DNA of 64,000 nt from Paramyrothecium sp. XJ0827 (lineage: Eukaryota > Ascomycota > Sordariomycetes > Hypocreales > Stachybotryaceae): NCBI GenBank assembly GCA_020881915.1, contig JAJFPB010000008.1, positions 806,001 to 870,000 of the forward strand. The letters are read 5' to 3'. Under the pieces are notes generated by a model, which was given only the letters and a program-made list of their open reading frames with translations, searched no databases and had not been told where the DNA came from. This document shows, in pieces, positions 10,329 to 22,900 of this stretch (positions are counted from its first letter, which is position 1; the number at the start of each line of letters is the position of its first letter). The position numbers were made by a program, and so were the translations under genes.

Positions 10329-12699
10329 TCACAGCTTCGCCTGAGGTTCGACCAGCTCCTCGATCTTCTGGAACTGGTAGAAGAACTGAAGGCTCTGCGG
10401 GTTCAGCAGCGTCCCGCTGGCTTTGATGTTCTTGCCAGAAATGATGTGCTTGACTGGCAGCTCGACCTTCTTCAGGTTCACCGTGACCTGCACAAACGTC
10501 AGCTCAGATCATCCGTCCACACCTCAGTCCTCTTTTTCTCATAGAGGCAAGATGATACTGTACGATGATGACTTACCGGGATCTCAGGCACCTCAAAGAC
10601 GTACTTGGGAACGTGCCTCTTCGTCAGTTCCCTGGCGATGGTATCTTTGACCTTCTTCACCGTAGCACGGTCGAGCTTCTTGCCATTCTTCATCAGCAAG
10701 AACAGCACCACCCGCTCGTCCAGGTCCTGGGGCCTCCGCTGGCCGACGCAGAGACTCTCGGCCACCAGGTCTGCAAAGCATCGCTCCAGGACGGCGTAAA
10801 TGTCCGAACTGCCGAAGCGCACACCACTGGGGTTCAGCACGCCATCTGAACGCCCGAGCATGACGAGGCTCTTGGTAACCGGGTGGATGGCGCAGAAGTC
10901 GCCCTGCGCCCACACCTTGTTGTAACGCGCAAAGTAAGCGTTATGATACTTCTCTCCGGGCGCAGGTTGCTTGTCTCCCCACAGGAATATCGGCACGTTG
11001 GGGAACGCCGCGGTAGAAACTAGGTCACCTGCTGAACCATGAGGTAGAGGCTTCCCGTCGCTGCCGTCAGGAAGGTCATGGTCAAACACAGCAATAGGAA
11101 CTCCGAGTCCGCCTCCCTGACATCCGCCGACGTATAGCGGGCTGATCGGGTTTTCAAGACCAAAACAACCCGCCTATGCAAAGTCAGCAAATTTCTCCTC
11201 AAAGACAAATTCTGGCAACACTTACAATGTCTGTGCCGCCTGTGATGTTCGCAAGCTGGACATGTTTGGGAAACGCCACGTCGTAGAACCACTCAAACAA
11301 CTGATCCGGGAGTACCATGCCCGTGCTGACGACACTGCGAAGCGTCGATAGGTCGGCCACTTCACGCGGCGCGATGCGATTCTTCATCAACTCTCCCATC
11401 CAACGTGGGCTGATGCCAAGCCGCGTGACCTTCTGTTCTTCCACGATTCGAAGGAGCACTTTCAGGTCGGGTATGAAAGGGGAGCCGTCGTACACCACGA
11501 CTCGTCCTCCTATCTGCAACGGTGCAATGCTCGCCAACCACATGATCCAGCCAGTCGTGGTGAATTGCAGGCCCACGTTGCTGCCGTCCATGTCCCGGTG
11601 CAGGTAGCTCTCCTTCCTGTTGCTGATCAACAGCGGTCCAACTCCGTGGACGATAGCTTTCGGTATTCCCGTGGTCCCAGACGAATAGTAGACAATCAAG
11701 GGATCCTGAAATTCGACACGCACTATGAGCGGCACAGACGCATCCTTGGCGGATTCCAGGAAGTCTTCCAGACGCTCCGTCTGAGGAACCTTGGACGTGT
11801 CGTTGGGTTTGTCGAACCTCTGGATGACAACCGCCTTCTCAAAGCTTTTACAGGTCTTCATACCTTCAATGACACCTGCAATCTTCTCCCTCAAGTCCAA
11901 TGTCCGGCCGTTGTAAACGGCCCCATCGTCGAAGAATATGAACTAATGAGCACGTCAGCATTTTGTTCTTTGCATCTTACCTGTGGAAGAATCACCTTTG
12001 GGTCAATTTGCACGGTTCGTTGCAGTAGGCCTCCAATTCCCATGTCGGTAGAGCTGCTGCTAAATATGCCCCCGAGCCACGTCGTTGCCAGGAACACCAC
12101 CAGCGTTTGGACCGAGTGCGCTCCAACAACAACAACCCTGTCGCCTTTCCTTACGCCACGGGCCTGCAGCGCGGTCGCCAGTTTACTCACTTCGGCTCGC
12201 AACTGGCGCCACGTAACGTGCTTTACCGATGTGTTGCCCTCACGGACTTCTGTGAGGGCAATCAAATCATCCTCCTTACCATGCGTGGAACGAGTGCCTG
12301 GGGCGTCTCCTCTGCTGCGCGACCACAGGAGATTTTCGGCGTAGTTGACTTGTACGCCCTCGAACCATTTCGGGAGCTCTGAGACGGGGACGGCCTCGTC
12401 AACGACCTTTGTATACGACCCTTCATGGATGATGTTCGCCCACTCCCACATGAGTTCCCAGAAGGGACTGCGGTTCTCGCACGTCCACGTATAGAGCTCA
12501 TCATAATTCTATAGCCCGTGGAAACACCGTTTGTCAGCCTCCCTAACACATCCGACAAATGGAGCGAAGATAGTCGAGAACCCACCTTGAGATTGAGACC
12601 ATGGCGACTGTTGCACTCCTCCATGAACTTCCACATATTTGTGCTTTGGGGATTCGAAGGCTCCCATAGCTTCCGGGGTGTTTTGGTCAAGTCTTCCAT
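10329..12699 (-). CDS. AACS: Acetoacetyl-CoA synthetase
   Basis: Cytosolic ANL-superfamily ligase that activates acetoacetate with ATP and CoA, feeding acetoacetyl-CoA back to sterol or other acetyl-CoA pathways. Five exons (minus): 12586-12699, 11981-12508, 11226-11942, 10577-11173 and 10329-10487, all joined in phase 0, give 704 residues. The N-terminus ('KLWEPSNPQSTNMWKFMEE') matches the ACS/AACS N-terminal domain. The ATP-binding motif 'YYSSGTTGIPKAIVHG' is intact. 'TTTGWIMW', 'ITGGTDI', 'WAQGDFCAIHP' and 'LGRSDGVLNPSGVRFGSSDIY' follow in the family order, and 'HVPKYVFEVPEIPVTVNLKKVELPVK' marks the C-terminal lid. All introns are GT..AG and 57-89 nt long. The start is the first in-frame ATG upstream of conserved sequence. 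Confidence 0.95.
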
Positions 12700-13916
12700 C
12701 GTGAACCAGGATGACGATTTACAGCTGAGCAAATTGGGGATGAAAGAATAGATTTGAGACTGTCTGGACTTGCACAATGGATTTCGTTGCTCGCGCCTCG
12801 TCGGGGTTTCTTGGTTTGAGTGGAGTCGGTGTAAACCTGGGATGGAAAAAGAGACAAAGGTGAGCACAGTCGAAGCAATTTCACCTCTCTGCCGCGGTGA
12901 CTATTTATCCCAGATCCAGCTCCGGGATTCTCTTGCAAGCCACACGCCCCCAACACCGAACGGCCGAGGTTCAACATCCACTATCGATACCCGCCTGCAC
13001 TGGCGACTTGCTACCCGCGTCACCAAGCGGGGTTCGACCAACCGCCGGCAAATGTGTTCGCGTCGTGGCTCTCCATCGTCTTCCCCGTTACCCCAGCCTT
13101 CAGATCCCCCCAACCTGGGTGCTCCGGTCCCACATGGCGTGCCCCATCTACCCCGGTTTTTGGAGAAGAGGCAGATGGTACGGCACGTATGGTTCTTGGT
13201 CAGTGAAGAGCCTAGTCAACATTCTTGATATCAGGAATAATTACTTGTTTAAATGAAAGGAAAAAACTGCTCGTTGGTTCAGTTCTCTCCAAGGAATTGA
13301 CAAATATTTTCTCGTCCACTATTCGATTCTTATATTGCCAATCAGTAACCATGGACTTTGCAGTCGTCTCTTGCACTGCTAACCACTTGGCGCGAGTCAA
13401 AGCATGTTTGACAAACCCAAGCTTACATATGGTCTTGCGCACTAGTAATTTGTCGATAAGAATGAACGCCGCAGCCAACTTATCTCCGGCGGCTATAACC
13501 ATAGTCTTAATGTGCATTCGTGCGCTCGGGATGGACAAGCCTCCCGTGGATAACCGTCTACACGACAGCCCATCTCGGAGCTCAAGCGTCGCGGGTTCCG
13601 GCTATCATGTTACGACGATCGGTTACTCGTGGGAAAACAACAACATTACCGCAATCGAGGTTGAGTTGGGAAATTGTACAATGGTTTACTGTATGGCCCT
13701 TGGATAAAGGAAGCCATCTGTCATAACTAGCAATACAACCGCGCCTTCCACCGGTAAATTTGGCCTCACAAGCTATCCTCCCGCCGGAACGCCATGCTCG
13801 CAATTTTCCTATCCCTTAATGCACACCTTTCCTGGGCAGATGAATCTGCACCCTCCTCTACCATCCCTCAATCTTCCTTCCCTCTCCCTTTCCTGAGAAA
13901 CACTCTCTATTTTTTT
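12700..13916. other. Intergenic: AACS promoter and TRA1 3' region
   Basis: About 1.2 kb between the AACS start and the TRA1 stop. Open frames here are short, overlap on both strands and show no motif. No gene supported. Confidence 0.55.
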
Positions 13917-16900
13917 TTATAGATATGGCATCCACAACGCATCGCATTGCGCCAGGTTCATAGGATTCACTGCCTTGGCAATGGCGTCAATGACCGTCTG
14001 ATTCGCCGGCAGATTGCCCTGTGGGTTCTGAGCGAGGCTAATCGCGCGCTTCACGATCGAGTCGCTGTTGACCTGCACCGACTCGCGCAGCTGGTTTTCG
14101 CTGATGACGTTTCGATGGCTACTCGTCAGCCAGAAGATCATCTCGTCGCGCACAAACAAGGTGAGAGCATGCTCCAACTCCTGCTCCGGCTCTGTAAGGC
14201 AGCGAGCAATGGCCATGAGGGAGCAGGCAAAGATGCCTTCTGTCGCCAAGGGCCCCATGAGGGTCTGCAGATTTGGCGTCAGGCGGAATGGCACCGGTTC
14301 CGGGTTGTGGAAGAACGGCTTTGCCGAACTCATAAACGACATAAGCTCAGAGCCCCAGATGTTGCCCGACGATCGGGCAATGCTGATCTTCTGCGGGTAA
14401 CGATTGTGCATGTAGAGAATATAAGTCATAAACGTCAATGCCGATAATTGGTAGGAGAACTGGCGACGGAAGAGCCAGAACTCAGCGAACTGTGGGAACG
14501 TCTTCTGGAAGTAATCTAACGCCACCGTGGAGGGCACCCATTTCTCCTGGATGGCATTGAATACTTCAAGCCGCGCTGTGTGGGCCTGCTCTGGTTTGTT
14601 CTGCAGTGTCTTGTCAGCCTTGAGCTCCTTGAAATGCTCGTCAGACAATCTTACCGTTGACTTGTTTTCAAGCACACCGCGCAGCTTCTCCATCGTGAAC
14701 AATACCGGGTCGTCCTTTGACATGCCCATTCGTCGGCAGTGGTCCTCGTAGACCCCTTGCAATGTAATGTACGAACTATCATCCTGAACAATTCTGATAT
14801 GCGGAGCCAGGGGAACCATGAGCGGAAGCGTGAACTGAAGGCCACGGCGTCGGCTCTCTTTCTTGCGTCCGAGAGTCTGGTTCAGGTGGCGGAAGAGTTG
14901 TAGGATCCTTTCTTCACGTCGACAGTGGCGAGCAGCAGGATGCTGCACAGCCCACGAGTGAACGCTTCCATCATGGCCCCGCATCTTGAGTCGTCGATAC
15001 GAAGCGCTATTCGATCGAACCATGTCGACATTGGGCAGGAAGCGCTCAATCCTGATGAAGTCTTGATTCTTGTCTTTGTGTTGGAGATATTGTCCGGGAA
15101 TCTCCACTTCGTCAAACTTCTGGTAGCGGAATTCGCTGAGATGGGGAGAAAAGGCCTCTAGCGACATCTTCGTCACGCGTCGGTCAAGCTTCTCCTCAAA
15201 CTTGTTTCTCCAGCGCCTGAGCTTGTGAATGTACTCATACATAGTGGGCTTCACGTCAACAAAGTCGGCTTCGAAGGATTTCTTGATGTGGGTTGGGAGA
15301 ATGGTCTCCGCAAATCGTGTGATGTTTGTCTCCGTAGCGGCCGGGAGCTTGACACTCTTAGCAAACGATGCTGGTGTGCGACTAACATAGGCAAGAGCAT
15401 CGTTGAGCAAGGCGACAATGAGCCGGTAGGCATCCTCGTCCGGCGGACACTTGAAATGCTTCTGTATTTGATCGACCATGGTCTCCATAGAAAGTGCCAA
15501 GAGGGGGAAGGCTGTCTTGAGCACCGACATGATTTCCTCGGTGAGCTCCCAAGGGGGCTTCTTCTGGGGTTGGCCAGACTGATCTTGAGCCTGAGTTTGA
15601 CCTTGGCCTTGAGGCTGAGCAGGGGGAGCTGGAGTTGGCGCCGGAACCGGAGTAGCTGTCGCTGCTGGAGCTGGCGTTGCTGACGATGTGTTGGCGGTGT
15701 CATTACCCTCAGTCTTGACTTGAGCGCCGTCTGTTCCGTTGACTGCGTTAGCTGTTCCAGGTCGAGAAGCGTTTGCCTCGGGTTTTGGCGGCTCTTGCTT
15801 GGCTAGCGACGGCGATGAGCTGGCTTTGGCGGCGGCTGCTGCCGACTGAGCTCGCTGTCTCGCCTTCTCCTTGGCTTCCTGGTTCTTCTTGATGACAAGC
15901 ATATCTTCTCTGTTCGTTCGGAGCTGGAAGTACAGTGCTTGAGGGTATGACTTGGCGATCTTGAGGAGAATTTGATAAACTCTGGGAGCCTCTTTGTGCC
16001 CGAGGCCAGTCAAAAGTTGCGGGATGAAAGTGATCCAGTACCACACTGGAGTCTCACCCTTGAAGTCATCAAATCCCATAGCAATGGTTCCCTTGGCGTC
16101 GTCCAAACTAAGCAGCCAAAGAATCCTGGCCAAGAGTTTCCTGGACTTGGCATTCTTGTAGCTGCCAGCGGCCTGCAGGTACGAAGTAAGTGCCTGTCTT
16201 GCTGCGTTCAAATCGGTAGGGTCATCCTTGAATTTTCGGTCGTTGAAGTATCCCCATTCGGCCCACGCCTTTGCTGCTCCGATATCGAAATACAGTGCAG
16301 TGCCATAGGCCGAGTCAGCTTCATCTTTCTGCTTCAGCTTCTCCAGGAACATGCCCTTGAGAGTGTAGAATTCGGCTTTCTGCTGCGGGCTGAAGTAGTT
16401 GAGGTTGGTATTGTTGATAACGTCCAAACCGCTCGATAGTTCTTCAGGGTTTTCGTAATGGCACTTTGCCTGCTCCCTCAACTTGAGGAACGCTTCTTGA
16501 ATTTCAATGTTTGGAAGCGTGTAGATTCGACTGAGCTGGCTGATGCAGACCTCGGGAAGACTGTGTTTGCGGGCGACATGGGCAAACCTGTTGATTATCC
16601 AGGCTGTCTCATGATATCCGCGATAAGCAAAGGACGAAGCACCACCTGCACTTTGCTGGCCTTGCTGAGGAAGTAGCTGAAGGTAGGTCTGGTTGATGAG
16701 GTTGAAAATATGCTGTCTCCAAGTGACTAGATCTTGCCACGCGGTGATGTCATCCCAGACATTGGGCAGTCGGTCTCTCCATGCACCGAGTAACAACTTA
16801 AGTTCGCCAGATTTCACGTCCAGGTTGGTCGAAGTCGTGTTTGCCAAACTTTGGCAGATGACGCTAGCATCATGTAATTCGACTAGCTGCTGGAAATTCT

Positions 16901-19900
16901 GAAGCAGTGGGATATGCGCATTCGTGAGCCGTTCGGGGAGTTGGTGCCACTTGCGAATAGATAACTGAATAGCTTCATCGCAAACCCGAGCGAAGTCTGT
17001 CGGAGTCTCCTGCTGATTGTGGAATTTGAGCAGCGACATGAAGGCTTGGAAGAAGGCCCGTCGCGGGGTGGGAGCGTCCATGACGCCCTTGATGATATTC
17101 TCCAGGGCCTCACGATGCTGCTCGTCTTGCCACATCTCAGTATTTCGCCAAGCACATTCAAGGAGCAGATCCTGGAAGTTCTCATGCTTCGCAAAATCTT
17201 GCAAGATTTCCCACTGTTGAAGCTTCTGAGCACACAGCACCCAGTGATCTTCCCAAAGCATGTATTCGGCCTGCGAGAAAGGTATCACGCCCGTTCTAGC
17301 TTTGATTTGGGCGTTCTCGTAAAGCTTCTGCGCCTTATCCCACATGCCATTCTGTTCGTAGGAAAGTGCTGCGTTAGTCTCAACAAAATGGCATCGTCGG
17401 CGCCAAGTACCGTAGAATAGGTCGTCTTCCTGTAACGAGGCGTACAATTCAACAAGTGCGTCCAAGTTGCTTTCTCGGACAGTGGCTGACTCGAGTTCAG
17501 GCTTGATGGCCGCGTTCTCGAGTTGGACGAGGGCTGTGTACCACGCATCATACGTCTTGGCTTCGAATTTGAGGACATGGGGTGGTAGCTTGCACTCGGG
17601 CCATGTTCTCGCCGCTCCTTCTATCAGGGACTGCACAATGTTTGGACGCTTGTCGATTTGGCGACTGTGATAGTCTTTAGTCAACAAAGCAACCATGCCG
17701 CCTTCAAGCTCGGTCCGCTCATCACGGGCGGTAGCAGACCAATACATGGGGAACAAGGTCACCCATAGCTGGTGAGCTAGTTGGGTGTCCACGTGCTGTA
17801 GCTGAACTAATGGCTCAATGATATCCCGGATCTTGACATCTCCTACTTCGCTCATGAAGCGGCGGTGACTCGCCATCAAGGTCTCAAACTTGTCGTCGGC
17901 TATCATGGTTGGCTCTCTGACTTCTTTGTCCTTCGAAAACATGGAAGCCAACTGGGAAATAGCCATAACCTTGAAGTCGTCTTGATGAAGTTGAATAGAT
18001 GAGCTGCCTTCAACCGCGCCGAGCAATAGCTGAGACGCTTGCGCAAGCCAGTATGAATCCGCCAAAGTGTCCCAATTCTGACAGGTGAGGACGTAGGACA
18101 GACGGGCGCTCGCTGTCTTGGATAAACTCTTGTCAAAGATTGCCATAAATCGGTTGCGCATCTCGACGTCTGTGGCACGCGTACCAATCAGGAAAGCATG
18201 CTCCATTCTGACAGTGAGTTCTGTTCGCGTGATTTTTGGGTCCTCGTAAATACGAATGACAAGATCCAAGAATTTCGAGAGCATCGTGGGATCTTGTCGG
18301 TGTTCAAAGGACAACATTTTGTGGAGAACAGCCGTCTTCTCTTTAAGTGTAGGCCACGTTCCCTCCGATCGGAAGACCCAGCCTTCGACCATGAGGAGAA
18401 TCTCTTCACATAGTTCAAGGTGCATAGACTTCTCCACGAGCGTTGCGAGTACGCTAAGGAATGGCCGCCTGTGATCCCCGAGGCTTTCCATTCTAAGGGC
18501 TACCACCTGGATCTCCTTGATCATAAGCTTTGTTTGTATCTCCAAATCGTGGGCAGCCATCTGTCCAGAGGGTGCTTCGGCATCTTGAGCTCGGTTATTG
18601 GCACCCGCTGCCTGACTCGCCAGTGCATTGTAATGTTGAACATGCTCTCGGGCGTGCTTGCTTTGCAGAGCTTTCATAAGAGACGGGATGTGTTGATCAA
18701 TAATGGCGGGTTTCCGCATGCCTAACGACCACAGGAGGTTAACTCCTGACGTGTAGGCGTTCTTATTCATAGCCTCCGTCGCTAACTGGGAAAGATATGT
18801 AATGAACTCTGAGTTGGATGCCTCAGGCTCAGCGTCGCCGTCAGCATCCTCCATGGGGGTGTCCTCGGGCAGAGAATCCAGGACACGTTTGATGATTGAC
18901 TTCAGGTCCCGACCGTGATCGTACGTCTTGTCGGAGAGATGAAGGCAGTCCTGAATTTCCGGGTGTTCGGATTTTAAACTCTTCTCCAGGACTTTCTGTA
19001 CCGACGCCATATTCTTCTGGATCCAGTCATCCGACCTGGAGTTCAGAATAATCCGCACGACTTGCAGAGTATTGACAATGTTTGTAAGGAACTTGTCATC
19101 ATACTTTTCCTTGTCGGACGGGTCAGCATCAAGGATACCTTGCGTCTTTTCACTTGCGAGAATAACGTCGGTAACATTCGGGAAAAGATCAAGCTCAAGG
19201 TCTCCCCAGTATTGCGGCTGGACCAGGTTGTACAACAAAGTCAGAGCTCTCTTCCACAGATCCGAAGGTGGAGGGGGCATTGGCGTCATAGAGGATGTGG
19301 GCTGCTCCCGTGGCTTCGCCGATGGTAGTCGATACCGCTCATTGAGCTGTGCGATGAATTCCACAAGATACTTGATCATCTTCTGCCGGAACAAAGGTGG
19401 GATCTGATAGTCAACTCGTTCAACAGGTGCGGTTTGACGAGCTGTTGGGGGTGATGAATTGACCAATTCACCGCCGAGTTTCCTCTTCTTCGAGTTCGGA
19501 GATTCCGACAGTGCTCGGGATTCTCCCGCCAATTTGCCCTCAACTCGGCGTTGTTCCCAGCTCCATATTAGCCACATCATGTTCAACGCAAGCTTCTTAC
19601 TCTCGTGGGAAGAATTGGGCGGTGTGGCGATCTTCCTCAAAGAGGTGATGATCAAGATTGCATACTTGTCACGGGCCTCGTAGAATAGATCTGGATGTTT
19701 GACCAAGAAGTGAAAGATGTTCGTCATCTGCACGTTCTGGCCCTCGTCGGCCAGAATTCGCCTAGGTGCCACAGCCCAAGGAGCGTTTCGTTCATTCGGA
19801 CCGGAACCACATCTCTTGGGTAAAACTGGTGCGATGAGCTCCAGGGCCTGCGTTACCAAGGCGCGACCCTCATTTTGGTTGGTTTTCAACAAGGAGAGGT

Positions 19901-22900
19901 AGACTTGTGTGACAATCTTAGGAGGTGTCTCGTAGTGAGCGATGAAATAACCAATAACGACGTATGCTGCGTGTTTGTTGATGATATCTTCCAGGCGGAT
20001 AAATGTCCACCCAAACTTAATGATATCCTTGCGCACTTCTTGGAGGGTTGTGTGATAGTACTTGACAAGCATTGCTGTGAGTTGAAGGACTTCAAACCTG
20101 GTGTGGTCGATGCCGGGCTGAGCCTGATCATCTAATGTCATCTCAGGGTGAACTTTCCAAATCCTTGTGCTTACGGCGTCCATGACAGACCGGTCCATGA
20201 GTCGGGGCCCTTGCCTTTGCTCCGGCAAGTTCCAGTGTCGCATTACATCCATCGCCACAATAGGGTTGACTATGTAATGGAGTAGATAATGCTTCGTCTT
20301 ATTTGTGGCGGCTTTGCCAGCATAGATGTCGAGACACCGAATAAAGGTCGTTTTCCAGAAATCGATTGAATCACTGCAGATGAGCTTCTCGTAAATGAAT
20401 GAGGAAAGACGCTGCGTGGATCGAAGTTCCTCGGATGTTACAGACTCGATCAAACTGAACAATGCGTCCAAATCCTTCGGCGACTTTTCCAGGGAAGTGA
20501 CCAGAATGTTCATCAGTTGTTCCGCCGCCTGGTAAGCTGGAAGACGAAGCTCGGCTGGAAGGGTGTACGTTCGCAAATGATGTTCAAGGTCCTTGCCGAT
20601 GTTTCGCAACCAGCTCAAGTTCTCTTTCTTTTCCATCCAGCCATCATTCCCTGGCCACTGACTTATTGAGTCAATAATGTGAATGGTATTGACGACGGCG
20701 ACATATTTGGTCTGAGTGTTCTGTTCAATGATAGCATTGCACTTGTTCATCAGCCCTTGGAAGTCTGCTACGGCGGCTTCCCTAAGAGCCACGCTATCCT
20801 TGTGACGTAAAGCCTGAGCAAGAAGTCGTCCGAATTTCAAATCGTCCAGTTTACCGAGTAGGTATGCCCATATCTCCTTCGGGTACCGGTTGAAGTATAG
20901 GAACATTGGTTGGCGGAACGGGCTTTGAACTGTCCTCCGCAGCTTTTCTTCAAAGCCAAGGAAGTATTCAATGAGTCTTTCTTTGAATGTCTCTGCCTGT
21001 GCTGGTAACAGGTGGAAGATGTTGAGAACCGCAGAAATGATTTTCATCTGTGGATGCTGTTCGAAGAAGGTAAATGAAATTTGCTGCCAAGCATTAGGAT
21101 CAACGATGGACTTGGTCTGGTCAAGCAATCGAGCACCAATTTCCACCTTAAAATAACTCGTGAGCAGCTTGAGCAGCCTTGAGAGATTGTTGAGGCCATG
21201 AGTGCTAAGTCGTTTGGCATCGGATAAACTTTGAAGAACTGGTCGAAGACCACCCTGCAACAAGTCTTTTGGAAGACGCTTCTCGACAGCCAAGACAGAC
21301 TTAAGTGCATCATTTGCTGCAGCAATTGTTGGCTTCGATTCCGAGTATAAGCATTTAAAAAACACAGCCAAGATCTTCGTTTTTGTTGGGTTGTTAGAGA
21401 ATTCTTCAAAGTTCATGGCAGTGCTCAGCAGCTTGATGCAAGAGACCCTCAAATTGACGATATGCTCATGCGTCCGGAACTCGGCAGGCTTGTTGGCCAA
21501 AGACTCATCGTTGGCATCGGCCAGGGCAAGCGATTCCATCAAAAGACGGTTCAAGTTCTCGTCGAACTTTACCCAATCACTCTTGAGGCTCATATGGTAT
21601 GTCATCGCATTGATATAGCCAATTTGGATCGAAAACGGTAGTGCTCTGAGAGGCTTCGCGTAGATTGGCTGAAGAAACCTGTCTTTATACGGTTCGACGA
21701 GTTCCCAAACCTCGCAGCTGGCAGCCTTCGCGATAAGCTCAAGCGAATGCTTCGCCGTTTCGCGAACAAACTTGTTCATGTGAGAAACCTCGTTGTTGAA
21801 TTGCATACATATTTGAGCGAGACGGGGCTGCTTGGTTGGTTGTCCTGGTTGTTGCTGGACGGGAAGGGCATCTTCCTTCTTAATGTTCTTTGTGATTCGC
21901 TTGAGAAGAACTTCAAGACTATCCTGGGCCAAGCATCTAGTCTTCTCAGGCAAATCTTGAGGCATGTCCTTGACGACATACATGAGGGCTCGAATGAACT
22001 CGGTCTGCTTTGAAGCGACCCAACCATCACCAAGGTCAAGCTCAGTGAGCAAGAAATTGATACCAAGACTGCCGCCAGTCTTGGTAAACCATTCCTCCTC
22101 ATAACAGCTATGGCAGAAAATGCTGCTGAGATAGTTAAAGAATGGTAGACGGCCAACACTGGTGTCTGATCCAAGGATAATGCTGACTGATCCATGCATT
22201 TCCCGGATTGCACGCTTTGCCGCGTCGCGAACATCCGGATGGTCTGAAGCCAGAGACTCGACGATCGCATCGGACAGTATACGAGTGTCGATTTGAAGAG
22301 GACCCTCACCAGCCTTGGGGTTGAATGGGTTGAAGTTGCGCTTCAAATCAACCAAAGATCTCCCAACCTCAATGATGGCAAAGTGTCTGCAGATATCAAG
22401 CAAGAAAGCTGCTGCTTCTTGTTGGAAGTCGGGTAAGGATTCAGCGAACATGATAACCTTGAGAAGCTTCTTTGTGATCTGGTCTTGCTCATCCTTCTTC
22501 GCGATAGACCTCTCACGATCAGACACCTCAAAGGGTGCAAAGTTGATGTCAAGCTGACGGTTGAGAAGGTCTTGTGCCTGAAGCTTAACAATCCTTGGCA
22601 AGTCATCTGGAAGGTGGTCGTAGCCAATGCGAAGCTTGAGCTGGGATTTGACGAAGTGGAGGGCTTGCTTTTTGTAATAACCATCAAATTGGCGGTTCTG
22701 ATTGTTCTTGCCAACTTTGGGTACTTCCATGAGTTTCTGGATAGCTGATTCGATGCCTAGGTCTGCAGGGAAAGCCCTATCCTTCTTAGATCCCAGAAGT
22801 CTCATATCGAAGCTCGAGGAGTCATCAGCATAGTCCTTGTACTCCAAAGGTACAACACCGGTCATGAACTTGCGATTTCTGCCGCCGAGCTTTCCAAGAA